Position numbers and translations under genes: made by a program. Shown here piece by piece: positions 18,149-25,967 of a stretch of 64,000 bases of DNA (its first letter is position 1; the number at the start of each line of letters is the position of its first letter). The DNA comes from Vreelandella halophila (GTDB lineage Bacteria; Pseudomonadota; Gammaproteobacteria; Pseudomonadales; Oleiphilaceae). The notes beneath the pieces were generated by a model. That model searched no databases. It was not told the DNA's origin and saw only the letters and a list, made by a program, of their open reading frames with translations. The stretch is from NCBI RefSeq assembly GCF_019903425.1, contig NZ_JACHUZ010000013.1, positions 2,300,361-2,364,360 of the forward strand, in the 5' to 3' direction.

Positions 18149-19501
18149 ATGACCACCAAGTTCCTGCTCGACGAAAGCCGTATTCCCACCCACTGGTATA
18201 ACCTCCAGGCGGATCTGCCTGAGCCGCTGCCGCCCGTGCTCAATCCGGCGACCCACGAGCCGGTAACGCCAACGGATCTGGAGCCGCTGTTTCCGGCGTC
18301 GCTGATCGAGCAGGAAGTGACCACGGAACGGGAGGTGCCGATCCCGGAACCGGTACGCGACGTTTACCGCCAATGGCGGCCCGCGCCCCTGTATCGTGCG
18401 CATGCCCTGGAGAAGGCGCTGGGAACCCCGGCACGCATCTACTACAAGTACGAGGGCGTGAGCCCTGCCGGCAGCCACAAGCCCAACAGCGCCATACCCC
18501 AGGCGTTCTTCAACCGGGAGGCCGGTATCCGCCGGCTGACCACTGAAACCGGGGCAGGGCAGTGGGGCACCTCGCTGTCCTACGCCGGTGCGCTCATGGA
18601 TATGGACGTGCAGGTTTTCCAGGTGCGGGTTTCCTACGATCAGAAACCCTATCGCCGGGCGGTCATGGAGACCTACGGCGCGCGTTGCATTGCCTCGCCC
18701 TCTGACCAGACCGAATTCGGCCGCAGTGTGCTGGCGGAGAATCCGGAGCACACCGGCAGCCTTGGCATCGCGATCTCGGAAGCCGTGGAACTGGCGGCCA
18801 GGGATCCGGAGACCAAGTATGCACTGGGCTCGGTGCTGAACCATGTGCTGCTGCACCAGACCGTCATCGGGCAGGAGACCATGGAACAGATGACGATGGC
18901 TGATGACTGGCCGGATGTGATTGTGGGCTGCACCGGTGGTGGTTCCAATTTCGCCGGTTTCGCCTTCCCGTTCATCGGCCACTCACTGCGTGGTGGGGAC
19001 AACCCACGGGTTGTCGCGGTGGAACCGTCCTCATGCCCAACGCTCACGCGGGGCCAATACGCCTATGATTACGGTGATACGGCGAAGATGACGCCGCTGA
19101 CGCGGATGCATACCCTTGGTTCCGGCTTTACACCGCCCGGTTTCCACGCCGGTGGCCTTCGTTACCATGGAATGTCGGCCCTGGTGTCCCATGCCAGGCA
19201 GTTGGGCCTGTTCGAGGCGGTCGCCTACCCCCAGAAGGCCTGTTTCGAGGCAGGCGTCCTGTTTGCGCGTAACGAGGGGATTGTGCCAGCGCCGGAAGCC
19301 AACCACGCGGTGCGCGGTGCCATTGACGAGGCCATTCGCTGCCGTGAGGAGGGAAGTGCCGAGACCATCCTGTTCAACCTGTGCGGCCACGGGCACTTTG
19401 ATATGGCGGCTTACACGTCCTATTTCGCAGGCGAGCTCAGCGACCATGAGTACAGCGATGCGGAACTCGCCATGGCACTGTCCGGTCTGCCGTCCGTGTG
19501 A
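18149..19501 (+). CDS. TrpB2-like PLP-dependent tryptophan synthase beta chain
   Basis: Fold-type II PLP enzyme of 450 residues, longer than canonical TrpB (about 400) and matching the TrpB2 subfamily in length. It opens with LDESRIPTHWYNLQADLP, typical of TrpB2. The PLP lysine is in the motif AGSHKPNSA (about residue 112), the phosphate-binding glycine loop is GCTGGGSNFAGFAFPF (about 255-270), and the C-terminal segment ILFNLCGHGHFD is present. TrpB2 proteins may work without TrpA, condensing indole and serine; no trpA is adjacent here. It lies 81 bp after lldD. Whether this is the main TrpB cannot be judged from the window. Confidence 0.9.
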   Translation: MTTKFLLDESRIPTHWYNLQADLPEPLPPVLNPATHEPVTPTDLEPLFPASLIEQEVTTEREVPIPEPVRDVYRQWRPAPLYRAHALEKALGTPARIYYKYEGVSPAGSHKPNSAIPQAFFNREAGIRRLTTETGAGQWGTSLSYAGALMDMDVQVFQVRVSYDQKPYRRAVMETYGARCIASPSDQTEFGRSVLAENPEHTGSLGIAISEAVELAARDPETKYALGSVLNHVLLHQTVIGQETMEQMTMADDWPDVIVGCTGGGSNFAGFAFPFIGHSLRGGDNPRVVAVEPSSCPTLTRGQYAYDYGDTAKMTPLTRMHTLGSGFTPPGFHAGGLRYHGMSALVSHARQLGLFEAVAYPQKACFEAGVLFARNEGIVPAPEANHAVRGAIDEAIRCREEGSAETILFNLCGHGHFDMAAYTSYFAGELSDHEYSDAELAMALSGLPSV

Positions 19502-19522
19502 GCGGCAGACCGGAAGGGCGCT

Positions 19523-19720
19523 TCAGCGGTTATTGCCCGATTTGCAGGTTTTTATGCCGATAAGGGAATAGGCAGGGCAGTTACCCATCAGAGCGGTCGC
19601 GATGGGAATGAGGCCGACCAGTCCCCAGAGGGTCTGTGGTCCAATAAACACCAGAGCCAGCAGAACCAATCCGACGATGACGCGGATACTCCGGTCAACA
19701 TTGCCAATGTTCACGGTCAT
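19523..19720 (-). CDS. DUF2892 (YgaP-like) inner-membrane protein
   Basis: A 65-residue protein with the DUF2892 pattern: N-terminal MTVNIGNVDRSIRVIVG, one or two hydrophobic helices (about 14-45) and a short Cys-containing tail (NCPAYSLIGIKTC). The family includes the membrane domain of YgaP and stand-alone small proteins of unknown role, often near thiol, sulfide or redox genes. Here its neighbour is dps, on the same strand 51 bp upstream, so both may belong to one stress-related unit. Confidence 0.85.
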   Translation of the reverse strand: MTVNIGNVDRSIRVIVGLVLLALVFIGPQTLWGLVGLIPIATALMGNCPAYSLIGIKTCKSGNNR

Positions 19721-19771
19721 GGGATGATCTCCTTTATGCCGTATTTCATTCAGTGGACTGGGAATTTCCCT

Positions 19772-20245
19772 TCATTCGCCAAGAAAACTGTTGTACATCC
19801 AGGCGGTTTTCTCCTGCTCGGTGATGTAGTCACTCATCAGTGAATTGGTGCCTTCGTCGCTGGCGTCCCCGGAAGCGTCCAGAATGGCGCGTTCCAACCG
19901 GATCAGAGTGGAAAGACCCTCAAGGATCTCCTGTACGCACTGGCGTCCATCGGTAACGTTCGTGCGTTCCGGGATTGTGGACAGCTTTACGTATTCCGAA
20001 TAGGCGTGTACCGGGCGGTAGCCCAGAGTCAGAATACGTTCCGCGATCTCGTCCACCTTCAGCAGCAGGTCGGTGTAAAGTTCCTCGAACTTGGTGTGCA
20101 GTTCGAAGAATTTGTCGCCCTTGATGTTCCAGTGGTAGCCGCGAACATTCATGTAGAAAATCTGGTAGTGCGCGAGAAGCTCGTTCAGCTGGTCAGCCAG
20201 TGACTGGGCCTTGCTTTCTTCAATACCTATGAGATTGGTCGACAT
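19772..20245 (-). CDS. dps: Dps-family ferritin-like DNA-protection protein
   Basis: A 157-residue four-helix-bundle protein of the Dps family. Dps proteins form dodecamers that oxidise Fe(II) with peroxide and shield DNA. The inter-subunit ferroxidase ligands are recognisable in the segment from NVRGYHWNIKG to FFELHTKFEELYTDLLLKVDEIAER (about residues 33-71): two His, an Asp and Glu in the family spacing. The N-terminus is short with few Lys, so direct DNA binding through an N-terminal tail seems unlikely. A good ribosome-binding site (GGAGCC, 20246-20257 read on the minus strand) precedes the ATG. Confidence 0.9.
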   Translation of the reverse strand: MSTNLIGIEESKAQSLADQLNELLAHYQIFYMNVRGYHWNIKGDKFFELHTKFEELYTDLLLKVDEIAERILTLGYRPVHAYSEYVKLSTIPERTNVTDGRQCVQEILEGLSTLIRLERAILDASGDASDEGTNSLMSDYITEQEKTAWMYNSFLGE

Positions 20246-20349
20246 GGAGGCTCCTTGGTTTTTCAGTTATATCATTAAGTGTTATAGGAATGATGGTGGC
20301 TGAACAAAGGGTCTTCAACCTTCCGGCAGCATTAAATGAATAGATAGTT

Positions 20350-21924
20350 TTAATCGGCGTAATGGCTAAACCCGAGGTGGGAGGGCATTGTCCATGGGCA
20401 CCGCATCGCGTCCGCCGTTGTTTCGATGTCCTCGGAGAGTGGCCGGTCGCTGGTGAGCGCCGGCGACCGGGTACGGACCCATGCCATCATCTGCACTGTC
20501 GCCTCGGAGCGCAGATGCGGTTCTGCACGCAGTTCCAGAGCCTGAACCGCCATCAGCGCATCGATGGCCAGAATCCGGTAGAGCAGCGCAAGAAGGTGAT
20601 GCGTCCTGCGTGCCCCGATCGTTCCCATGGTTACCACATCCTGGTTATCGCCGTTGGTGGGAATGGATTGGATGGAGGCGGGGGTCGCCTGTGTGCGCAT
20701 TTCCGCCAGCAGGGCGCTTGCCGTAACCTGCGCCCCCATAAACCCACTGTGCAGTCCTGTCTCCGAACCCGTCAGGAAGGCGGGCAGCTCCTGATTCAGG
20801 CGTGGGTTGGCCAGGCGGGCAATGCGCCGTTCCGCATGAACCGCCAGTGTGATGACGGCGTTGGCCAGTGCATCCGAGGCCAGGGCCACGTGCTGGCCGT
20901 AGAAGTTGCCGCCATGAAGTGCCTGATCCAGCGTGTCCGGGAGGATGGGGTTATCGGTTACGCTGTTGAGTTCCGTGGTCACGATCTGCGTATGCCAGTC
21001 GATCTGGTCCGCAACAGCGCCGAGCAGCTGGGGGGCGCAACGAAGGCTATAGGGATCCTGTATGGGCGCACTGAGCTGTTGCAGGGCATCTGTTGCCACC
21101 CGCGCCTCATCAGTCATCGCATCGGGTGGGGCATCATCGAGAATGCCCAGCCACTGGTGCAGTTTCTGTTGGCCCGGGTGTGGCCGCAGTTTGCCGAAGG
21201 TGCTGTGCCAGGCCTCGCGGCGTCCCCGCAGGGCCTGGGCGTGAGCCACGGTGATCAGGGTGCTCCAGCGCAGTGCGCGATCCGCGAGACGGTCATTGAG
21301 CGCCGCGATTCCCGTCATGGCGGAGGTACCATTCACCAGTGCAAGGGCATCCTTGCCACCTGGCTCCAGAGGCGCCAGCTCCAGGCGCTGCAGAACTGTC
21401 GCCGCCGGTTCAGCTTCACGGTCACCATGACGGATCCATCCTTTTCCCATAAGAGCGCCAGCGATGTGTGCCAGTGGGGTCAGATCGCCGCTGGCGCCAA
21501 CCGTTCCCATGGCGGGAACGACCGGAAGGGCGCCGGCATTGAGACAAGTCAGAAGCTGATCGAGGGCGGCGGGGGCAATACCTGAAGCACCCAGACCAAG
21601 GGCGCTGACCCGTGCCGCCATGGTGGCACGCGTCTGTTGCGGGCTGAGAGGGTCTCCCACCCCAGCACTCAGGTGGGCGACCAGATTGCGTTGAAGCGCC
21701 TCGCTGTGGTCACCGCCCACAAGGGTGTCCGCCAGGGGACCATAACCTGTGGTTACGCCGTAGATCAGACGCTGTTCGTCCTGGTAGCGGCTGAGTCGTT
21801 CATGGCTCCCACCAATCCGCGTCCAGGCGGTTTGACTGAGTGACAGACCCGCGCCCAGTGCGATGCGCTCCAAGTCGTCTGTGGTTGTGTCCTGTCCATG
21901 CCAACGGATCCCGTCACCAGTCAC
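20350..21924 (-). CDS. tal: Tyrosine ammonia-lyase (aromatic amino acid lyase)
   Basis: MIO-dependent lyase of 524 residues, predicted to convert L-tyrosine to p-coumaric acid, the PYP chromophore precursor. The MIO-forming triad Ala-Ser-Gly is at 144-146 in GTVGASGDLTPLAHI. The catalytic Tyr is at 61 (YGVTTGYGPL). In the substrate-selectivity position the protein has His84-Leu85 (NLVAHLSAGVG). The equivalent His-Leu pair is the established tyrosine-selective signature in Rhodobacter TAL, whereas histidine lyases have Ser-His and phenylalanine lyases Phe-Leu. The gene is third in pyp-pcl-tal and overlaps pcl by 11 bp. Without that context, HutH would be the main alternative; the selectivity residues and operon argue against it. 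Confidence 0.92.
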   Translation of the reverse strand: MTGDGIRWHGQDTTTDDLERIALGAGLSLSQTAWTRIGGSHERLSRYQDEQRLIYGVTTGYGPLADTLVGGDHSEALQRNLVAHLSAGVGDPLSPQQTRATMAARVSALGLGASGIAPAALDQLLTCLNAGALPVVPAMGTVGASGDLTPLAHIAGALMGKGWIRHGDREAEPAATVLQRLELAPLEPGGKDALALVNGTSAMTGIAALNDRLADRALRWSTLITVAHAQALRGRREAWHSTFGKLRPHPGQQKLHQWLGILDDAPPDAMTDEARVATDALQQLSAPIQDPYSLRCAPQLLGAVADQIDWHTQIVTTELNSVTDNPILPDTLDQALHGGNFYGQHVALASDALANAVITLAVHAERRIARLANPRLNQELPAFLTGSETGLHSGFMGAQVTASALLAEMRTQATPASIQSIPTNGDNQDVVTMGTIGARRTHHLLALLYRILAIDALMAVQALELRAEPHLRSEATVQMMAWVRTRSPALTSDRPLSEDIETTADAMRCPWTMPSHLGFSHYAD

Positions 21925-23089
21925 TCAGCTTCCCCAGTTCATTGCGTGGCAGTGCCGTGCCGAAATCAAAGCGCACGGGGCGCTCCGGTGTTGTGAGGTG
22001 GGTATTCACCCATTCCCGTAGGGACTGTTCCAGTGTATCCCTGTCAGCGCCTTCGACTGGTACGACGAACGCCTTGAGCCGGAGCCCGCTGCCCGTGTCG
22101 AAAGGACGGATTGCGCAGTCCGCTACATCGGGGTGGTCCGCCAGTGCACGCCCAATGGCGGCCGGGTCAACATTGGTGCCGGCCACCTGGATCGCACCGT
22201 CCCGTCTTCCCGTGGGCAGGAGTGTTCGGTCGTCGTACCAGTGGAGTTCGTCAGCAGCGGTGACCCTGGTTTTCAGGGGCCGCAGGAACAGGCTGCGGCA
22301 ATCGCCGTCAGCAGCGCGTTCCCAGTGCTCCAGGAGAGCAAAAGGAGATTCCGGGTCGGATCGCCATCCGATGCCGCCTGTCTCGGAGGAACCATAGACT
22401 TCGGTCATCGAGCCCAGACCCTTGCTTTCGAGCGTCCGGATGACATCCGGCGGGCAGGGTGCCGTCGAGGTCACGCCCGCAACGTCTGGGTTGAAACCGG
22501 CATGGCGTTCACCGCGATAGCGCCACCACTCCGGGAAAGCCACGACAAGATCGCCGGGTTCCGGGTCCAGTGCGTATCGGTGGGCCATGTCACCGTGGTA
22601 GTAGGGAACTTCCAGCGCATCCGCGAGAAGCGGTCCCCAGAGGAAGCCATAGATATGATGCGGAGGTGCGACGCCGATTATGCGGGACCGGTTGGAGAAG
22701 GCGCTGGCTATCAGCGCAACCTCGCTTTCGAGATGGGGCAGCGGGAGTCGGTTAAGACGGGGATCTCCTGTTGTACCACCAGACCGGAATCCAATATGTC
22801 GGGTTCCATCAGCGAGGCCATCCCTGATCAGGGCCACCCAGTCATCAACCGCATCTCTTCGCAGCAACCATTCATCAAGGCCGCTGGCTTCCAGATCAAA
22901 GAATTCGTTGACCAGCCGAGCCAGTGCCAGCTGTTCAATGGAGTCCACCGACAGCAGACCATCTCTGAGAGAGCCCCCGGAAGTCGCTTTGTCTACCAGA
23001 TCGGCACTTCTGGCGCCGCGCTGATTGGCCAGTTCCGAGCCGATCAGGTGACTGAGCACTGCCAGGGTGGCTTGGGTCCCGAGCTGCAT
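21914..23089 (-). CDS. pcl: p-Coumarate:CoA ligase of the PYP system (pCL)
   Basis: Adenylate-forming enzyme of 391 residues, shorter than plant 4CL or acetyl-CoA synthetases (500-650) as is usual for PYP-associated ligases. It should activate p-coumarate as the CoA thioester used to load PYP. The P-loop is FRSGGTTGDPRL (about 102-113), motif A5 is EVYGSSETGGIGWR (about 234-247), the A8 hinge region is LPTGRRDGAIQVAGTNVDP, and the catalytic Lys of motif A10 is in the terminal LPRNELGKLSDW. The start codon overlaps the pyp stop by one base (TGATG) and the stop overlaps tal, indicating translational coupling across the operon. Confidence 0.92.
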   Translation of the reverse strand: MQLGTQATLAVLSHLIGSELANQRGARSADLVDKATSGGSLRDGLLSVDSIEQLALARLVNEFFDLEASGLDEWLLRRDAVDDWVALIRDGLADGTRHIGFRSGGTTGDPRLNRLPLPHLESEVALIASAFSNRSRIIGVAPPHHIYGFLWGPLLADALEVPYYHGDMAHRYALDPEPGDLVVAFPEWWRYRGERHAGFNPDVAGVTSTAPCPPDVIRTLESKGLGSMTEVYGSSETGGIGWRSDPESPFALLEHWERAADGDCRSLFLRPLKTRVTAADELHWYDDRTLLPTGRRDGAIQVAGTNVDPAAIGRALADHPDVADCAIRPFDTGSGLRLKAFVVPVEGADRDTLEQSLREWVNTHLTTPERPVRFDFGTALPRNELGKLSDW

Positions 23090-23466
23090 CAGACGCGCTT
23101 AACGAAAACCCAGTAGCTGTCCCCATCGAGAGACTTCTTCATGTGCACCTTCACTTTCGTCGGCTTCATCTGGTAGTCAAAGGTGTACTCAAACATGGTG
23201 CTCAGGTTGCCGCTTTTCACGCCTTCCTGGAATTTGCCGAAAAATTCGTCCGTTTTGGTACAGGGGGCGACTTCCGTGAAAAAGTTCTTGCCGATCACCT
23301 CTTCCGGCTTGCGTCCGGTGATCTCGCCTTCCGCCTTGTTGTAGCTGAGGATCTTGCCGTTGGCATCAAGGTTGATGGCACCAAAGGCCAGTTTGTCGAT
23401 GTCCCGGTCGCTCATTTCAGCGAGTTTGTTGCCGATATCGTCCGAATCGAAGTTGACGCGTTCCAT
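23089..23466 (-). CDS. pyp: Photoactive yellow protein (PYP)
   Basis: Blue-light photoreceptor of 125 residues, the same length and numbering as Halorhodospira halophila PYP (compared from memory). All functional residues are present: Cys69 in VAPCTK, the thioester site for p-coumarate; Tyr42 and Glu46 in LSYNKAEGE, which hydrogen-bond the chromophore; Thr50 and Arg52 in ITGRK; and the PAS beta-scaffold with FEYTFDYQM and SYWVFVKRV at the end. The start at 23466 is chosen because AGGAG lies 7 bp upstream and it gives the canonical MERVNF beginning; an in-frame ATG nine codons upstream lacks this. It is the first gene of pyp-pcl-tal. No signalling partner is recognisable nearby. Confidence 0.97.
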   Translation of the reverse strand: MERVNFDSDDIGNKLAEMSDRDIDKLAFGAINLDANGKILSYNKAEGEITGRKPEEVIGKNFFTEVAPCTKTDEFFGKFQEGVKSGNLSTMFEYTFDYQMKPTKVKVHMKKSLDGDSYWVFVKRV

Positions 23467-23586
23467 AAGTGCTCCTGAATTGTTGGGTTGCACAGGGCAA
23501 TACGCACCTCAGTGGGAGGGTGGAGCACGGCAGTGTGTAACAGGTTGTAGCGCACGGACCGAGGACCGCCAAGTGCTGGTGTGGGC

Positions 23587-24198
23587 TCAGGGTTCTCTGT
23601 AAGGTCTGGACAGGTCCTGGATGATGGAAAACGCGCCTCTCAGATCACCGGGTTTGTAGCCTGTCGCCTGGTCAGCGGGGTACTGTGTTTCGAGAGCTTT
23701 CCGGATGGCTTCGGGCTGGTTCTCTTCCGGTCCATGGCAGCCCATACACTGGGGTTTGACGCTGATCGCCTTTGTGTATCGGAGATAACGGGCGTCGCCG
23801 GCTTTCTGGATACGGGTATGTTCAAGGTTCTGCAGGTCCGCGCCCTGATCCAGCTCCTCCTGAAAGTGGCTGAGCACCTCTGATTCATGGGCGTCAGGCA
23901 TGCCCAGCAGCGGGTTGCGTACCCGAGTTCCAACCCGGGTTATCCGCCAGCCTGTCTCGCGCGAAAGCCGGGATTTGATTGCCGGTGCGCGATCTCTGCA
24001 TACGCGGATTGCCGCCTCCGGGCCTTCTTCCTTCATTGCGGTTCTGAGCTCTGACGAAAGTTCAGTTGCGAGCTGCCTGACTATTTTCCGAGCGCCATCG
24101 ATACGATCCTCGCGCTCCTGGGTCGGAATTGGATCCGCTGCGTTGGCCAGGACAGGGAAAAGCAGCGCAAATAGGCAAGTGCAGACAGACGGTTTCAT
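23587..24198 (-). CDS. DUF3365 (Tll0287-like) periplasmic c-type haem protein
   Basis: A 203-residue exported protein with an N-terminal signal peptide (cleavage probably after ANA at about 20) and one c-type haem site, CMGCH, at about residues 151-155. The pattern of the DUF3365 family is visible: VCRDRAPAIKSRLSRETGWRITRVGTRVRNP, then ALETQYPADQATGYKPGDLRGAFSI. These proteins are proposed redox sensors or carriers, sometimes fused to histidine kinases. The gene lies 120 bp upstream of pyp on the same strand, so it may be co-transcribed with the PYP module, though the gap leaves room for a separate promoter. Function here is unknown. Confidence 0.88.
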   Translation of the reverse strand: MKPSVCTCLFALLFPVLANAADPIPTQEREDRIDGARKIVRQLATELSSELRTAMKEEGPEAAIRVCRDRAPAIKSRLSRETGWRITRVGTRVRNPLLGMPDAHESEVLSHFQEELDQGADLQNLEHTRIQKAGDARYLRYTKAISVKPQCMGCHGPEENQPEAIRKALETQYPADQATGYKPGDLRGAFSIIQDLSRPYREP

Positions 24199-24345
24199 CG
24201 CTGGGCCTCATAAAACGTATTAGAATATACTTATTCTATTCGCGCAAACCTGCCGTGACAACACAGGCCGCCCCAAAGCGAGAATGCATTACCGGAATGG
24301 GCTGACTGTTAAACTCCCAATGAATCAGTTATCTGAAAACAGCTA

Positions 24346-24373
24346 TTGACGACGGATTCGGCGTCAGTACAAT
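24346..24373 (+). promoter_or_regulatory. Sigma-70 promoter for the tRNA-Gly/tRNA-Cys operon
   Basis: TTGACG at 24346-24351 and TACAAT at 24368-24373 are separated by 16 bp. They lie about 42 bp before the tRNA-Gly gene, as expected for a strong stable-RNA promoter. Confidence 0.7.
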
Positions 24374-24414
24374 ACACATCCGTTGTTGAGGGCAGCACAC
24401 AGGCCCATCAGAGA

Positions 24415-24490
<76 letters not shown>

Positions 24491-24508
24491 TTTTCCTTCC
24501 CTGTTTCA

Positions 24509-24582
24509 GGCGCGGTGGCAGAGTGGTCATGCGACGGACTGCAACTCCGTTTACGCCGGTTCGATTCCGACCCGCGCCTCCA
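24509..24582 (+). tRNA. tRNA-Cys (anticodon GCA), island integration target
   Basis: A 74-nt tRNA with acceptor stem GGCGCGG/CCGCGCC, anticodon loop with GCA between GGACT and ACTCC, T-loop TTCGATT and an encoded CCA. Its 3' 45 bases form the left copy of a 46-bp direct repeat whose right copy is at 30058-30103. The functional gene therefore uses the 3' half nearest the island, which probably arrived with it; the right copy differs at one T-loop base (T at 24566 versus C at 30086). Confidence 0.97.
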
Positions 24583-24583
24583 T
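24538..24583 (+). repeat. attL: left copy of 46-bp tRNA-Cys direct repeat
   Basis: Runs from ACTGCAACTCCG in the anticodon arm through the encoded CCA plus one base. It matches 30058-30103 at 45 of 46 positions. Confidence 0.92.
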
Positions 24584-24625
24584 AATTACCGCTTTAAATT
24601 AAAGACCTAAATAGCTGCTTTCTCA

Positions 24626-24817
24626 CTAACTTCGCTGGTGAGACAAAACTGGGACTTCACTGGGAAAATAACCCGGTTCAGCCGGTACTCTTATCCCCGA
24701 TGTAGCCGAGTGTTTGAGTCCCTTCTTGCGTAGATCCCGCAGCTGATACTGTGCTCCGTAACCAGCGGCTTGACTCGCTGCACGCCAACAGTCTTGCATA
24801 AAGCGATGCCTGACCAA
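24626..24817 (-). pseudogene. Remnant of tyrosine-recombinase (phage-type) integrase
   Basis: A 63-codon open frame resembles the C-terminal catalytic region of phage-type integrases: CWRAASQAAGYGAQYQLRDLRKKG corresponds in pattern to the usual WRRA...AG..YQ(L/I)RDLR(A/P)K segment that contains the second catalytic Arg. The rest of the domain, including the LGH and Tyr motifs, is missing, as is everything N-terminal. It lies 43 bp inside attL, where an element's integrase is expected, and is on the minus strand. The match is from pattern recognition only. The flanking 24583-24834 holds nothing else I can identify. Confidence 0.6.
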
Positions 24818-24834
24818 GGGAGATCGGTAACGGG

Positions 24835-25368
24835 TCAGAACCCGCCACCAAGGATAACGCTCCCTACAATCAGCACGGCAATTAAGACGAAAGCCCCATA
24901 GATGAGCCCGCTGGCACTATCGCCGGTAAACTGGTTAAAGGTTTCATGAGTCGTTCCGCAAAGCGGACACATGGAGTAGAGCGGCACCGGCGTCCAGCGA
25001 TGAGGTGCCTGTTTTGCGAACTTTGCCGGCCCTGTGATGATCCTCGGGATCATCCACTTCCCACAGTTTCTGCATTCGACACGTGTATTGTCACGGGCTT
25101 TTGTGCCTGACCTCTCGTTTGATCGTCCCAAGGGGCGGTCCGGGGCAGCGCCACGTTCTTTGACGCGCACCGAATATGCCCTCATACCCCGATCGGTGTG
25201 ATAGCCGTCAAAAACCACTTGGTCACCCTGGCGCAACGACGTCTCACCTTCAGCATCACTGATATGGACGAAATGATCGCTGCCGTTGCCATCGACGATA
25301 AACCCGAAGCCTTTGTCTTCCCGGTAGTATTTGACCTTGCCCCGGGCGTTGCTTTGCTCTTTTTCCAT
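24835..25368 (-). CDS. Cold-shock domain, zinc-ribbon and membrane-anchor fusion protein
   Basis: A 177-residue protein with three parts. Residues about 8-72 form a cold-shock (OB-fold) domain with both nucleic-acid motifs, KGFGFI and DHFVHIS. Residues about 98-142 contain two Cys pairs, CRNCGKW and CPLCGTTH, likely one zinc ribbon. Residues about 152-175 are a hydrophobic helix ending in GGGF, so the protein is probably membrane-anchored with the RNA-binding part in the cytosol. A good ribosome-binding site (AAGGAG) precedes the ATG. Small CSD proteins with C-terminal membrane domains are known, but I do not recognise this three-part form. No close functional partner is evident; the toxin-antitoxin pair next to it is divergent. 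Confidence 0.8.
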   Translation of the reverse strand: MEKEQSNARGKVKYYREDKGFGFIVDGNGSDHFVHISDAEGETSLRQGDQVVFDGYHTDRGMRAYSVRVKERGAAPDRPLGRSNERSGTKARDNTRVECRNCGKWMIPRIITGPAKFAKQAPHRWTPVPLYSMCPLCGTTHETFNQFTGDSASGLIYGAFVLIAVLIVGSVILGGGF

Positions 25369-25580
25369 TATTGCTCCTTCCTCAGATTGGCAAGCTCCCG
25401 ATATACCAGACGCGTGAAAGCCGCACTCTTAAGTAACTAAAACGGTGGCTACAAAGCTGGTAGACAGGGAGGTTTTGTCCCCTGCTTATGCATCAACGAT
25501 TGTTTGGCTTAAAAATTCGAAAAATCGATCATGTGGTGGTAGTCTGCCAAATATAGTTCAGATGTCGATCAGGTAACGAC

Positions 25581-25967
25581 ATGCAACAGATGACAGCGGA
25601 AAAACAACGCGAGCTTGGCGCAGCAGGTCTGCGCGCCTATCCCAATGTAGCGCAGGCATGGGGTTTGACGGAATCGCAGGCTGCGCGGTTGCTGGGGACT
25701 CCGGAGAGCACCTATCGGCGTTGGAAGCGCCAACCTGAGCGCGCGAGCTTGGATGTCAATCATCTTGAGCGGTTATCGTTGATTCTTGGGATCTACAAAA
25801 ATCTGCATATTTTGCTCCCGCGTGAGGATGCAGCAGACACCTGGGTAAAGCGCCCCAACGCCAATCCGCTGTTCGAGCAGCAGACGCCTCTTGAACGGAT
25901 GCTGTCGGGGCAGGTCGCTGATCTGGTGGCAGTGCGGCAGCACCTGGATGGTGCCCGTGGCTGGTGA
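25581..25967 (+). CDS. Xre/MbcA/ParS-type antitoxin (DUF2384)
   Basis: A 128-residue antitoxin. The N-terminal helix-turn-helix (about 20-55: AWGLTESQAARLLGTPESTYRRWKR) should bind the operator. The C-terminal DUF2384 part (about 60-128: LERLSLILGIYKNLHILLP, then NPLFEQQTPLERML) caps the toxin active site in structurally studied relatives such as MbcA and ParS. The adjacent RES toxin gene overlaps its last 20 bases, the normal order for this family. The region before it (25440-25580) is AT-rich and probably holds the autoregulated promoter, but I could not fix its elements. Confidence 0.92.
   Translation: MQQMTAEKQRELGAAGLRAYPNVAQAWGLTESQAARLLGTPESTYRRWKRQPERASLDVNHLERLSLILGIYKNLHILLPREDAADTWVKRPNANPLFEQQTPLERMLSGQVADLVAVRQHLDGARGW

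Noticed and set aside
20350-21924. Histidine ammonia-lyase (HutH) annotation for the lyase
   Set aside because: Selectivity position is His-Leu rather than Ser-His, and the gene is in the pyp-pcl operon, not with hutU/hutI.
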